Assembly (NCBI RefSeq): GCF_030445035.2
Contig: NC_080677.1
Coordinates: 115,437,263-115,501,262, forward strand
Length of the DNA stretch: 64,000 bases
Direction: 5' to 3'
From: Dasypus novemcinctus
Lineage: Eukaryota > Chordata > Mammalia > Cingulata > Dasypodidae
The notes below the pieces were generated by a model that saw only the letters and a program-made list of their open reading frames with translations, ran no database searches and was not told where the DNA came from. Position numbers and translations under genes: made by a program. Below are positions 45,425 through 57,837 of this stretch, one piece after another. Each line of letters opens with the position of its first letter. Position 1 is the stretch's first letter.

Positions 45425-46690
45425 GGGGCAGTCACAGGATAAACATTCCCAATGCTATAGGGAAAAATTGGAAGGGATACAGGGTCACAGTCCCAAACCT
45501 TTCTGAAACTGCATTGCACATACTGTGTTAAGATTTCAAAGTCTGAGAATCATCTATAATATAATGTCTTGTTCTCAGGGCCTGGTGGTGTGGCAAATCT
45601 ACACTTTCTAAGGGCTTGCTCAGGGCCATGTTCTTGGCTCCATCCTCATCAAGCATCTGGATGGTGGTCAAACTCTAGGCCTCACCCTCCAAGAACACTG
45701 GGGTGACAGTCAGATTCTCTGCAATCTCTGGGCACAGGCTCAACCCCCTTAGAACAGTAAGATGGTGATCAGACTCTCCCTGATCCCTGGGGAATGCTTT
45801 ACCCTCTCTGAAGCTTGTGGCAGTAGAATTCTTCCTGAACAACAGGGCCAAAAGTCCCCTTTTTCAAGTGTCGGGGCACACACTCACCTCTTCCACACAC
45901 ATGGGTAGGCTCGCTCTCTTGGTCTGAGAAGATATTTTTAGTCCAGACCTTAGCTTCCATGATTCTGTCTTTAAATCCATTTTTCCTTTAATCTGTCACT
46001 TTCTGTACCTTTTAGTTAAAGTTGGCAGTAGTTCTATTCATAGAAATATCACAAAAACTTGTTGGTTTTGTATGCAGCACACATAGATCCATCACACAGT
46101 AAGACTTTCCACAGATCATTTCTGAATAACTGCATTTCCAATCATGACTTATACTGAAATAGCTGGTTGGTTCTAGGTTAAGTTAAATCCTCATAAGGAA
46201 CATTATTCTTTGGGGACTCATTTCCTGAAAGTTCAGAATTTTCCAAATCATCAATTTCTGGTTTCATTGTGGCCAGGAGCTCAGTTCTCAGCTTGACACT
46301 TCCCTCTCACGTTTTACTATATGCTGTAAGGAGAAGCCAAGGTCCACTTTCCTCATCCAGTTTAGAAATCTCCTCAGCTAAATATCCAAGCTCATCAATT
46401 TTAAATTGTGCCTCCCTTCCAGCATCAGAAAACAATTTTGCCAAGTTCTCTACCACTTTAAAACAAGGGTTACCTTTCTTCTAATTTGCGGTGACACATT
46501 CATCATTTCTGTCTAAGGCCTCATCAGAAGTACCATTAGTGTGCATATTTCTAGATACAGTGTCTTCAAAGCAATATAGATCTTTTCTATAAAGCATCTC
46601 ACAATTCTTCCTGAATCTACCACCTTACTCTTTTTAAAAGCACTTTAGATATTTTGCATTGCAGCACCCCACTTCTCTAGTACCAAAATC

Positions 46691-48164
46691 TGTTTTAGTT
46701 AGCTAGGCTGCCAAAATGCAATATACCAGAAATGGTTTGGGTTTCACAATGGAGATTTATTAGGTTGTAAGCTTGCAGTTTTGAAGCTGAAAACAATGTC
46801 CAAATCAAGTCATCATCAGGCAATGCTCCTCTCCCCAAAGACCAGCTTCTGGCTATCCTGAGTCCTCTCATACGGCATTGCGGCGGCTTGCTCGGTCGGT
46901 AGAGGTGGGGTCTGGCTGCGGACGAGGGGTCGGTCCAGCTCTGGACGAGGGGTCGGTCCCGCTTGGGACGAGGGGTCGGTCCCACCTGGGATGAGGGGTC
47001 GGTCCGGCAGCAGACGAGGGATCGGTCTCACAAGGGGTTGCGCGGTTCGGCTGACGGGGTCGCCCGGCGAAGCCGGCGACGAAGGGGTCGCCCGGAGAAG
47101 CAGGCGACGAAGGGGTCACCCGGAGAAGCAGGCGACGAACTGGGGACAAGGGAGGCCAGGCCCTTGTCGGGGGCTCTCAGGACTGGAGGGCGCACGGCAG
47201 AAGAACTACCGCGGAGACAAGGTAAACACGCAAGTCCACTTTATTGAGGGAGAGGCAACAGTTTTATAGGGGCTGGGGAAGGCTGATTGGTCGAAGCCAC
47301 GCCCTGTTCTGATTGGTTGCTGGCGAAAGGTCAGTGGGAGGTACTGGACGGGGGAGGGGTGGTGATTAGGGATTGGCTGTCGCTGTTGCTGGGGGAAGGG
47401 GCAGGGTTTAGGGATTGGTGGCTGCTGTTGCTGGGGTGGAGGGCAGACTGGATTTTTCCACCCAGCCTGGCTGTTGCTGCTGTCGGGGGAGGGGAAAAGG
47501 GTAGACTGGATTTCTCCGCCCACGCCTGGCTGTTGCTGCTGTCGGGGGAAGGGAAAAGGGCAGACTGGATTTTTCCGCCCACGCCTGGCTGTTGCTACTG
47601 TCGGGGGAGGGGAAAAGGGCAGACTGGAATTTTCCGCCCTGTGCCTGCGCAGGGAGAAAGAAGGCATCGTGTGGCGCTATCCGGGAGGAGGGGCGGCCGC
47701 GGAAGCATGGCTGCCGAGAAGGGGAGACCCGAGGGCACTCTGCGCCCATGCCGAGCTTCCTTCAGGGGTGGCGGTGAGTTCGACCAGCCACCCTATTATG
47801 GGGGCAGCGGCTTGACCTACCGCGGCCGCTCCCCCGCCAGGCCAGCAAACCACACTTCAGCCCAAGGGGTGACCGCACGGCATGACAGTTGGTAACATTG
47901 GCTGGTGTCTGCCTTCTCTTCCATGCTTTGTTGCTTTGGCTTCTGTCTTCCTGTCTTTCTCTCTGAGCTTCTGCAGGTTACTTTCTGTCACTCTTTCTGT
48001 ATCATCCTGGGACTCCATTAAGAAGATTAAGACCAACCATGGGTCCTGCCCTACTGAAGCAATCTAATCTAAAAGTCCCACTTACAACAGGCTTACATCT
48101 ATAGGAATGGATTAGCTCTAAGGACATGATTTTCTGGGGTCCATGAGAGCCTTAAACTACCACA
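46691..48164 (-). repeat. 5' LTR of the older MaLR, interrupted
   Basis: On the - strand it starts TGTGGTAGTTTAAGG and ends AACTAAAACA. Without the class II LTR and one copy of its target duplication it is about 470 bases, a usual MaLR LTR length. A polyadenylation-type 'aataaatctcc' lies near its 3' end (46751-46765, read on -). Confidence 0.7.
46879..47877 (-). repeat. Solo class II LTR, same family as the provirus
   Basis: 999 bases, TG...CA, flanked by the perfect 6-base duplication cggcat (46873-46878 and 47878-47883). It is near-identical to the LTRs at 7200 and 11023, but has four ~57-base U3 units, three ~28-base units and five ~24-base U5 units. It lacks about 17 bases before 'gcatcgtgtggcgc' that the provirus LTRs have. 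Internal proviral sequence is absent, so it arose by LTR-LTR recombination. Long frames on both strands are composition artefacts. Confidence 0.9.
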
Positions 48165-48167
48165 GAT

Positions 48168-48557
48168 GGGATTTGCAACTGTAATTAGTTGACTGCATTT
48201 ATGATCAACTAAGGACATTGCCTTTGGAAGTGTGGAGAGGCACTCATCCAACCAGTTGGAGGTCTTAAAAGCCACAACTGGGGATTTCAGTGGTCTGAAG
48301 AGAAATTTAGACTCAAATTTAGCATTGATTCTTGCTGGAATATCTAGCCAATCATCTTCCTCTGGAAAATTAGTACTAAGGACTTCAGTATCAACTTCAT
48401 TAGAGTTTCCAGCCCTATAGTTTGAACTTACCAGACCCCGTAGTCATGTGAGCCAATTCCTTATATTAAATCTCTTAATATGTAAGTATATAACCATAAC
48501 CATAACCATAAAACCTGGTGGTTCTGTTTCTTCTCTGAAGAACCCTAATATAACCCT
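48168..48557 (+). repeat. ERV-L-type LTR (MLT2-like)
   Basis: It has 'catgtgagccaattccttatattaaatctcttaat' and 'ggttctgtttcttctctgaagaaccctaatata', typical of an MLT2-like LTR 3' end. A small (ccataa)3 run lies at 48492-48512. It begins directly after the older MaLR LTR. Confidence 0.65.
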
Positions 48558-48559
48558 CT

Positions 48560-48943
48560 ACCAAGTTACCTGGATTTACCAACTTTTAACATTTGTCACA
48601 TTTGCTATATCATTCTATCTCTATTTTCTAAACATTTGAGAGTAGGTTGCATGCATCATGCCCCTTGAACACTTAATTCTTCTAGGTAAATTTCCTAAAA
48701 ACAAGGATATTCACTTATGTAACCATATTAAGGTCAATTATTACATTTAAGAAATTTAGCTTTGATGTAAAGCATATAGTCTATATTTCACTTATTTCAA
48801 TTGTCCCAGTAATATCCTTTTGGGCCTTTTCTTCTCCATTATTAGATCCATTCCTGGATCATGTTCCCATTGAATTGTCATTGTTTCTTCAGTCTCTCTC
48901 TTTTTCTCTTTGATTAAACTTTGGTATATATATATATAGCATA
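48560..48943 (+). repeat. Old L1-type fragment
   Basis: The phrases 'aacttttaacatttgtcacatttgctatatc', 'ttgagagtaggttgcatgcatcatgccccttgaac', 'ctaaaaacaaggatattcacttatgtaacc' and 'caattgtcccagtaatatcc' belong to a common mammalian L1-type 3' segment. A (TA)n run lies at 48926-48938. Confidence 0.55.
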
Positions 48944-48958
48944 AAATTCTCAACTTTT

Positions 48959-49327
48959 TTTTTTTTTAATATTTTTTTGTTTAATTTCCCCCCCCCCCCT
49001 TCCCTGGTTGTCTGTTCTCTGTGTCTATTTGCTGCGTCTTGTTTCTTTGTCCGATTCTGTTGTAGTCAGCGGCACAGGAAGTGTGCGCGGTGCCATTCCT
49101 GGGCAGGCTGCACTTTCTTTTGCACTGGGCGGCTCTCCTTCTGGGCACACTCCTTGCGCGTGGGGCTCCCCTATGCGGGGGACACCCCTGTGTGGCAGGG
49201 CACTCCTTGTGCGCATCAGCACTGCGCATGGGCCAGCTCCACACGGGTCAAGGAGGCCCAGGGTTTGAACCGCGGACCTCCCATGTGGTAGATGGACGCC
49301 CTAACCACTGGGCCAAGTCCGTTTCCC
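48959..49327 (-). repeat. DAS-SINE, CpG-rich copy
   Basis: It is flanked by the perfect 15-base duplication aaattctcaactttt (48944-48958 and 49328-49342). On the - strand it begins with the tRNA-like head 'gaaacggacttggcccagtgg' and a B-box-type 'ggttcaaaccctggg' region, and its A-rich tail is the T/C run at 48957-49000. Many CpG sites persist, as expected of a young copy. Frames of 87-131 codons are SINE translation. Confidence 0.92.
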
Positions 49328-49600
49328 AAATTCTCAACTTTTTGAGGAAATGCCAAACAACTTTCCACAGCAGTTGCACCATTTTATATTCCCATGGAAA
49401 TGTACTAGGATTTCTATTTCTCTGCATCTTCACTAGCACTGATATTTTCATTTTTAAAAAAGAACAGACATTCTAGTGGGTGTGAAAGATTATCTCATTG
49501 TGGATTTGTTTTGCATTTCCCTAATGGCTAATGATGTTAAATGTCTTTTTGTGTGCTTACTGGTCATTTGTATATCTTTGGAGAAATGCCTATTCAAGTT

Positions 49601-50568
49601 TGTAGTAGTTTTATATGGTTATGAGTTCCAAAAATAGATATTGGCTATGTTTGTAATCTGATCTGCACCTGGGCATGATTAAGTTATGATTAAGGTTTTG
49701 ATTTGGCCTCATCATTAGGGCATTGAGTCCCCACCCCTTCATGGGTGAGGACACACAAATAAAATGCATGGCAAAGGACAGAGTTGGAGCTTTTGATGCA
49801 AGAACTTTTTTTTTTAAAGATTTATTTTTTATTTATTTCTCTCCTCCCTCCCCCCCCAGTTGTCTGCTCTCTGTGTTCATTTGCTGTGTGTTCTTCTGTG
49901 TGTTCTTCTGTGTCAGCTTGCATTTTTGTCAGCAGCACCAGGAATCTATGTCTCTTTTTGTTTTGTCATCTTGCTGTGTCAGCTCTCTGTGTATATGGCA
50001 CCACTCCTGGGCAGGCTGTGCTTTTTTCCCCACAGGGTGGCTCTCCTTGCAGGGTGCACCCCTTGCGCATGGGGCTCCCCTATGCAGGGAACACTCCTAT
50101 GTGGCATGGCACTCCTTGCTTGCATCAGCACTGCATGTGTGCCAGCTCACCACACAGGTCAAGAGGCCATGGGTTTGAACCCTGGACCTCCCATATGGTA
50201 GGCAGATGCTCTATCATTTGAGTCAAATCTGCTTCCCAGATGTGAGGGCTTTTAATGTTGGAGTTTTGATGTTGGAGTTTGATGCTGAAGCTGGAGTCCC
50301 AGGGAGAGAGAAAGAGCCTTTCACCTGAAGTCTACAGCTGGCCTTGTGGAGAAAAAGAGGAGGTGGGCCCAGAGGAACCCAGGAAGCCTGAACCCTCACA
50401 GACATAAGCTGCTATCTTGCTCCAATATGTGAAAATAGACTTCAGTGAGGGAAGTAACTCATGTTTTTTGGCCTGGTATCTGTAAACTCCTTCCCCAAAT
50501 AAATACCCTTCATAAAAACAACTGATTTCTGGTATTTTGCATCAGCACCCCTTTGACTGACTAATACA
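49601..50568 (+). repeat. MaLR LTR with an inserted DAS-SINE
   Basis: It starts TGTAGTAGTTTTATATGG and ends GACTGACTAATACA, with the perfect 5-base duplication aagtt at 49596-49600 and 50569-50573. It is the same family as 33447-33981. The DAS-SINE at 49806-50237 accounts for its excess length. Confidence 0.85.
49806..50237 (-). repeat. DAS-SINE inside the MaLR LTR
   Basis: The antisense copy has a T-run and 'tttatttatttctctcctccctcccc' at the left (tail side) and the tRNA-like head at the right ('ggtttgaaccctggacctcccatatgg' on +). It must be younger than the LTR it interrupts. No clear target duplication was found. Confidence 0.85.
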
Positions 50569-51249
50569 AAGTTCTTGGCCCATTTCTTAACTAAGTAGTT
50601 CGTCTTTTTCTTGTTGCCTTGTAAAATTTCTTTATATATTCTAGGCATTAAACTGTTATCAGATATATGGTTTCCAAATATTTTCTCCCAATCTGTTGAT
50701 TGCCTTTTCACTTACTTAATAATGAATGTCTTTTGATGCACAGAAGTTTTAAATTTTGATGAAGTCAAATTATTTTTTTTCTTTTGTTGCTTGTGCTTCT
50801 GGTATAAAGTCAGAGTCCATTGCCAAATACAAAGCCCTAAAGATACTTTCTTATATTTTCTTCTAAGAGTTTTATATTTTAGCTCTTATATGTAAGTCAT
50901 TGATCCATTTTGAGTTAAATTTTGTGGGCAATGTGAGGTAGAAGTCTACTTTCATTTTTTGCATGTGGATATTCAGTTTTCCCAGTACCTTTTGTTAAGG
51001 AGACTATTCTTTCTGCATTGAGTCAGGTTGGCACATTTGCCAAAAATGAATTGGCCATAAATGTGTGTGTTTATCTTTGAACTCTCAGTTCTATTATATT
51101 GGCCAACATGTATGTCTTTATGTAAACACCACACAGTTTTTATTACTATAATTTTGTAATAAGTTTTGAGTTTAGAAAGTGTAAGTCTTCCAACTTTGTT
51201 CTTTTTCAAGATGATTTTGGCTATTTAGGCTCCCTTTTCCTTCCATGCA

Positions 51250-51660
51250 AATTTTATTATTTAGTGTTTCTATTTCTGTGTGTATATCTTTGGGGAAATG
51301 TTAATTCAGTACTTTTGCCCATTTTTAAATTGAGTTGTTTGTTTTGTTGTTGTTGAGTTGATTTATTTATATATTCTGAATATTAAATCCTTATCAGATA
51401 TATGGCTTCCAAATATTTTTCTCCTACCTGTAGGTTGTCTTTTTACTTTCATGATAAAGCCATTTTATGCACAAATGTTTTTAAGTTTGATGTGGTCCAT
51501 TTATCTATTTTTTTTCTTTTGTTGCTTGTGCTTTGGGTGTAAAGTCTAAGAAACTAACACAAAATCCTGTAGATGGTTCCCTATATTTTCTTCTATAAGT
51601 TTCATAGTTCTGGCTTTTACATTTAAGGCTTCGATCCATTTTGAATTGTGTGGAGTAATT
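51250..51660 (-). repeat. Second LINE-1 ORF2 fragment
   Basis: The antisense phrases 'tgaatattaaatccttatcagatatatggcttccaaatatttttctcc' and 'tgttgcttgtgctttgggtgtaaagtc' duplicate the ORF2 region already present at 50.64-50.83 kb. This is therefore a separate L1 fragment, or a duplication within the first. Confidence 0.75.
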
Positions 51661-53329
51661 AGGATTCATTTGATAACAGAAATCTCTCTTTTGATCCCCT
51701 TTCATCGCAAATTTTTCTCTTTTGTGAGCTGAACTTTTCATTTGCATTTTCATGTACTCAGGCATATTTATACTTGGGGATTTATGCTTGTATTTTTTCA
51801 TTTTTCATTTTCTTATAAGCAATTTTCATAAACTATGGTAATTTTCATTACAGTTGAAAAAACTATATCAGATACAGTCGTTCAACCTAAGTCACCTCTT
51901 GGAGAAATTATTAGAAATATCTTAGAATGCTTTCTTTGTCTTTGCTTTCTCTCCTGCACCTTGCTACTATCTGGAACACAGTAGGCACTCAATAACTTCT
52001 TAAAGAATTGATCATTTAAGAATCTTCGGGCTTATGGTAATTTTAGTTTCAAAAGAACTTTCAATGCTAATACATATATTTCAGAATCATCATTTAATAT
52101 CTGCTTTGAAAGTGTTTTGTAAATTAGTTTTTATTAGAACAATTAAAACATATAGTCTATACAATTATTTAAGCAACTCTAATCAGATGCATTGAAAAAA
52201 TTTAGAAGCCTGTAAGATTTCTTTTATACTGGTTTTATTATAATTCAGGTGATTTTATTGCTATTCATATTACTTTTCTGATTCTATTTGTTATGATAGG
52301 GGAGAAAATTATTTTTATTTCTTGTTTATGGGTATTGGATTTTTTCTGTAATTTTTCTTCTAACTTTCATTTTTTATTATGTTAAATCTAAGATTATGTA
52401 TCTAAACACATTTTTCATGAGTATTGTTCCTGATGGTAGTATGCTGTTAAAGTTATTAAAAACATAGTTTATTAAACCATTTTGCTTTACCAAAATTTTG
52501 CTGCAGATGAAATACTTAATATGAGTTTTTTATCATTCTTGCATCTTACTTTGAGTGTAATTCTCATAGGATTCACATATGAGAAGAAAACAGTTTATTT
52601 TTGTCACTTTTATTATAAACATCCCCATTGTTTTTCAGAATACTTTGAATTTATGAATTTGGGGTCTTATCTGGCTATCTTATTTTGAGCATTTATTACC
52701 ATTCTAAAATTTATTATTTCACTGAGGATTGATATTCAGTGACATAATTTCATTTTACTTTCATCTGTTTCACAATTTATTTCAATACATAATTTTAATA
52801 GATTATTTTACTTTTATTTCTTGATTATATCATATTTATTTCATTTTCCTATTCTTTTTTCATCTGGAGAGACTTTCCACTTTGTGATTTATAAATTTTT
52901 TATTTATTTCATATAATAAGGCCTTTATTTGGTTCTTAGACCTTGGGTTTTAAAAATATAAAAATAAAAGTAATAAATATTCATGTAATTAAAATTCAAG
53001 CAGTACAGGAACATGAAAATCAGAGTTAAAACTCTTTTTCTGCATCCTCCAACTCTCATTCTCATACCTCATTTCTGTTTTGGATCATTTGAAGTTACCT
53101 CTGTAACACTAAATGATATGCATATGCTGTCATTTATTGATTTACCAAATTTAAATTTTATGTACTGACTTCCCTCTTTTTAAATAAGGCATTAAAAACA
53201 TTTTTAAAGTTTTATTTCCTTTTCTCCTTTCTCATCCAAACTTAGTTATATGTATGTGTGTGTATGTATGTGTGTATAGCATTTATAATTCCAAACAATA
53301 AACTTAAAGTTCTATTTCTTGATACAGCA
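51661..53329. other. AT-rich stretch without genes; one L2 end
   Basis: An L2 3'-end-like phrase ('ctatctggaacacagtaggcactcaataac') lies at 51963-51998 on +. A GTAT/GTGT-rich run lies at 53249-53277. The remainder is strongly AT-rich and not identified. Confidence 0.45.
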
Positions 53330-54225
53330 CTTTGGATAATGCTTATGCACGTCTCAGCAGGCTCTCATTGACTGCCAAAGTAAATATTGCCTCAAATGGC
53401 AGAGCTCCTGAGGGCTCTGGAGATATCCAGACACTATAGTCAGGACAGACAGCTCAGGTGTGTTTCCCTATAAATGGCTCTTCTACCCCTTCTATATGAA
53501 CCTAGATTTAGTACTAGAGTTGATAGGTGTTATGTCCAAGAGATTTAAGTCTTTGGGCTGTCCATTTGCCAGCTGGACCCTGAATATGCAGCATTGTAAC
53601 CCCTACTCTCCAGTTCACTGGACTCACCCAGAACAACTAGCAAGAGATTAATGGACAAAGACCATCCCAAGCAACAGAGAGAGTCTGCAACTGCAAGAAA
53701 GATAGTCCCATGGGATCTAAGCCCCCTCTCAATTAGAGGTGGAATGGGCACCACCATTCCAGAATCCTCAGAATGAACAATGGACTAGAGTAGACTTACT
53801 AGTATTCTACTATAGACTTATTGTGATTCTAGCAATGGAAGAACTTTTATTATTGATGTACAGGCAGTAGCAACTGGAGGTTCTCCGAGGAGGGTGAGGG
53901 AAAAATAGGTGTAATATGGGAACATTTTTGGGACTCAGGAAGTGTCCTGAATGACATTGCTATGACAAATACAGGCATTATATATTTTGTCATAACTTAC
54001 AAAATTGTGCAGGAGAGAGTGTAAACTACAGTGTAAACTATAATCAGTGGCAATGTTCCAAAATGTGGTAATTAATTGCAACAAATGAACCACACTAATG
54101 AAGGCTGTTGTTAATGTGGGAGGGGTAGGGAGCAGGCATATGGGAATCCCCTATATATTTTTTTGCAATATTATGTAATCTAAGTATCTTTTTAAAAATT
54201 TAAAAAGTATATTTCAAAAAGATGA
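53330..54225 (+). repeat. LINE 3'-end module, copy C
   Basis: It follows copies B and D: 'ctcctgagggctctggagatatcc', 'ccagctggaccctgaatatgcag', 'gatctaagccccctctcaattagagg', 'gagtgtaaactacagtgtaaactata', then the G-rich 'gggaggggtagggagcagg' end and 'tatgtaatctaagtatcttt' before an A-rich terminus. It is more diverged than copy D but not internally deleted. Confidence 0.7.
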
Positions 54226-57200
54226 AATTTATACCCCTTTCTTGATTCTACATTGTTTCTTACACTCTTGCAACTTATGTCAGGGATATGGTTTACATTT
54301 TCAGCAAGAATTACATTTTCATTCTTTTCTGTGGCTATACGTAAGACTTTTGTGTGTTATCTAATGATTTTAAAAATTGAAAACAAATAAATATTTAAAA
54401 TAATGGCATAAACATTACTTGCTGCAAAAAAAAAAAAAAAAAAAAAAAGAGAGAATTGTGATTAAGCCTAAGGACTAAGCTTGAGTTTCTCAGGGAAAAT
54501 GTCCTTAGCATTAGGAACAAATTAATTAATTTTTTAATCAGTAATCAAGGGATTGAAATTATGACACATTTTGATTGCCTTCCTATTTGAACTATGGTTT
54601 TCTTATACAGCTTTTTGTTTTGTCTGGAGTTCCTAACTTCTTTTCTTTTTCTCTTGGATCATATGACCTTTGCTTTTTTGGATTCTTTTGCATTTTGCTA
54701 AATAAGTACTCCTTGTCTGGAAATAATACATGAGTGGTAGGCTGTCACTGTCCTTGTATGTCTGCAAATGTAATTATTTTTTCTCTTATTTGCTTGATAA
54801 TTTTACAAGGTATGTAATTCTACATCTAAAATTACTTTTCCTTTCTAACATCTAATGTCTCTATGAAGTTTTATGCTAATTTGTCTTGTCCTTTATAGTT
54901 AACCTGTTTTTATCATTATTGCTTTATATTTGTTTTAAAATGTTTTTCTTTTGAAAAATTTTAAGCATACTCCCAATAGAAAGGATGATAGGATGAATCA
55001 CTACATACTCATTATTTAAATGGAAAAACTACCAAGGTTTTTCCACTTTTATTTCTTCTATTACTTTATTCAATATGACCAAATTTTTAAAAGTCAATTC
55101 TAGAAATCCTACCATTTTACCCCTATATATAGCTTTAAAGAATATAGGAATTTTATTATATAACTTTATATAACTTCAATGTCATTATCATAACTAATAA
55201 AATTAACATTTATTCTTTGGTGTCGGATTCAAACAACGTCCAAGCATTATATTTGGTTGCTATTTTAACTTAGAGTTGGCTTCATCCTTCCTTTTTAAAT
55301 TATTGCAAAGACTGGGTAATTTGTTCAGACAATATCCTATTTTTGGATTTGCCTGTTTTCATCCTTGTGATACCCTTTAACTTATTCCTCTATCTCTTGA
55401 CTGACTGTAGGTAGGAAGGTAGTTCTAGAAGTTTGATTAGATTCAGGTTCAAATTTTAGGTAAGGAAACTTTATAGATGGTGCTTTGAGATTTATCTTGC
55501 CCTGTCTTAGGTGGGCCACAGTGTCTGGTTGTTGTACTTTCATGAATATTTTTGATATAAAGTGATACAGAAACAGAACAAAACATAGTTTATTTGCCAG
55601 AAAGTTCCTTCAGAGTGAATTGAGTTGCAATTTTGGATGTGATGCGCATGGTTGCTTTGCATTTCCCTAGACATTATAATGTGGTAGGAGTCCGCCAATC
55701 CTGAGATGAAATTCCAGCTCTCCATAGAGTTCTTGGTTTCTCTCATACCTCACAGTTAATCCACTGACAGATCCTATTTGCTCTAATGCCAAAATACCTT
55801 CTGAATTGACCACTTCTCAACCAAGCGCCAGATTGAAATGACTACTATGAACAGAACCCTCATTAACTTTATGTTGTTACAAGCTAAGAAGATTTTCAGA
55901 GTTGTTTATTATCACAGGTAAACTAACCAGCATGACTCTACGTCCTTCTTAATCCTTCTTATTGTCCCTTACTTTTCCCTGGCACCTTATTAATTGATAT
56001 CTCTCAAAGGCTTGCTGTTCTTTTACCATCACATATTTCAGTGGAGGCAGGGACATGGGGTCTCTTGTTCAATGATAGATCTTGGGTACCTAAAACAGCC
56101 GTTAGGGAAGGCAGCCATTAATCAAATGATTCCAGAGAGAATGCTTATTTACAAACTGAGATGAAATAAAACAACACAATTCTAAAGACTTTTAACAAAT
56201 AGATATGATCTAGTTAGGTTCATGGTAGGCTTTTTTTAGAAGTCAGCTCAACATTTTTATTTACTGATATTCTAGATTTCTCAAGATTTAAATGACATTG
56301 AAAAGCAACTCTTCCAAGTCTTAACTCCTTTGACAAAACTTTTTAATCAATATTTATTTAATTTTTGGCATTCTGTTGGAGGTGAAGGGTGGCAGCTGTT
56401 TAAAGAATGTGTGTGAATGTGTATGTGTTTGGGAACAAAATAAGAAAAAGTCATACTGAAATTACAAAGTGATTAAAATAGAATTTAGTAACCCAAGATG
56501 GAATTTGGAAGGGATGCATGAGGAATTATTCTTCTTTCTATACTTTGAAAGGTCTCTCTTTAACAAAGTGCAGATGCTCAGGCTTTGCTGATGATAAGTA
56601 GACTCACAGCTTGAGAAAACCAGGGAAGAATATAATCCCAAGTGTTTACATAGGGTGTAAACTTTAAAAACTGAGATAAGAAGTTCAGTGCTTTTCATAA
56701 ATAGTAAACCATGCATATTCTTTTATTTGTAGCCCCATATGTTAAGATGGAACACTGTTAAATAACAATCACTTATAAAGCAAAAACAAACGAACTGGCA
56801 TTCAATTTAGTATTTTAAATTAATAATTAAAAAGCAAATGGAAGCAGTGTTTAAAATAACCAATTCACAACAAAAGCCATCAATTCAGACTCCATTTAAT
56901 AAAAAACTTGATAATTCAGCATGGGCTAATTTGATTGTACCTTTAGAGACAGAATGAGGGTAAAAGTAAGGAAAATATTAAATACAATTTCAGAGACTTC
57001 CTAAATTATTTTTTAAGGATTTTTTAAGAACTAATTGTCTGCATGCTAAAAATGATTAACTGTAAATTTCTTTTAAGTTTATTAACACATGGCCTTATTT
57101 GAAGCAATGTATTTGCATTTGTTAGTAAAAGTCACATCAAAAATATTTCTAAGTATTTTATTTCCTTCTTTCACTAGTTTGAACTAATCATTTCAGTGAT

Positions 57201-57459
57201 TATTCTGAGTATCTATGGAAACTTAAGCCTTTAATGAAGTGCTTCTGAAAATAAGGCAAACTTTCTACAATCTGCTTATGAATAGAAAACAAATCTTTGG
57301 TTTTTATTTAAAGTGGCAGGAAGGATTTTGCAGAAAGAAATACTGAAGAGCCAAAGCTATTAAAATAAACCATAATGTAGCTATGTTTCAATATTTGTAC
57401 ATCAGTTGTAGCTATGTTTCAATATTTGTACATCAGTTGTAGCAAATGTAGCATCCACA
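54226..57459. other. No recognised gene; minor repeat traces
   Basis: A pure A-run of about 24 bases lies at 54426-54449. A probable old L1-type fragment lies at about 54960-55400 ('gcatactcccaatagaaaggatgatagg', 'ggatttgcctgttttcatccttgtg'). A perfect 31-base tandem duplication ('tagctatgtttcaatatttg...') lies at about 57377-57438. Other sequence is AT-rich and unidentified. Confidence 0.45.
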
Positions 57460-57575
57460 TGTAAAAAGATTGTTGCTGGGGAAGGGGGAAAAGGGGGAGG
57501 ACATTGGGTATATGGGAGTCCTCTGTATTCTATATGTGATTTTATCATGACCTAAAACTTTTTTGAAGACATAAT
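57460..57575 (+). repeat. L1-type 3' terminus
   Basis: It has a G/A-rich 'ggaagggggaaaagggggagg' run, then 'gggtatatgggagtcctctgtattctatatgtgattttatcatgacc' and an A-rich end, the classical layout of mammalian L1 3' UTR ends. Confidence 0.6.
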
Positions 57576-57837
57576 AATAATAAAAAAAGATGTAAGATAC
57601 TGAGGAAGAAATGGAAGATATTGTTTTGCCACTGTGCATACAGGACAACACCTATTACAGTGATGAAAGGCAAAATGTCAAAAAAATTTTTATGGTATTT
57701 TCCTTTTTTTAATACCCCAATTTATTTTTTACTTTATTTTAGTTTTTCTAAATTATTATGTATTTTATTTCTAATCTTTAAACCTATCATTACTATTTCA
57801 TTTTCCTACTAATTGAATTTGGCAATATATTAGGCTT

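Larger units (their letters stand above)
42690..48164 (-). mobile_element. Older MaLR provirus, opposite strand, with three later insertions
   Basis: On the - strand: 5' LTR at 46691-48164, primer-site region near 46662-46690 ('ttttggtactagagaagtgggg'), internal sequence at 45425-46690 and 42748-42970, and the start of the 3' LTR at 42690-42747 with the purine tract 'cagagggtagag' before it. The internal sequence resembles 43439-44926 in parallel. It is cut by the + strand MaLR provirus (42971-45424) and by the solo class II LTR (46879-47877). The rest of its 3' LTR is lost or unrecognisable between 42473 and 42690. Confidence 0.7.
49343..51240 (-). repeat. LINE-1 ORF2 region, interrupted by a MaLR LTR
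   Basis: Left part 49343-49600 ('ccaaacaactttccacagcagttgcaccattttatattccc', 'gcctattcaagtt') and right part 50569-51240 ('ttcttggcccatttcttaac', 'ctgttatcagatatatggtttccaaatattttctccc', 'cattttgagttaaattttgtgg') form one continuous antisense L1. The pentamer aagtt is repeated on both sides of the LTR. Confidence 0.8.

Noticed and set aside
48492..48512. Telomere-like (ccataa)n run
   Set aside because: Only three units, and the motif is ccataa, not the vertebrate ccctaa; it lies inside an LTR.
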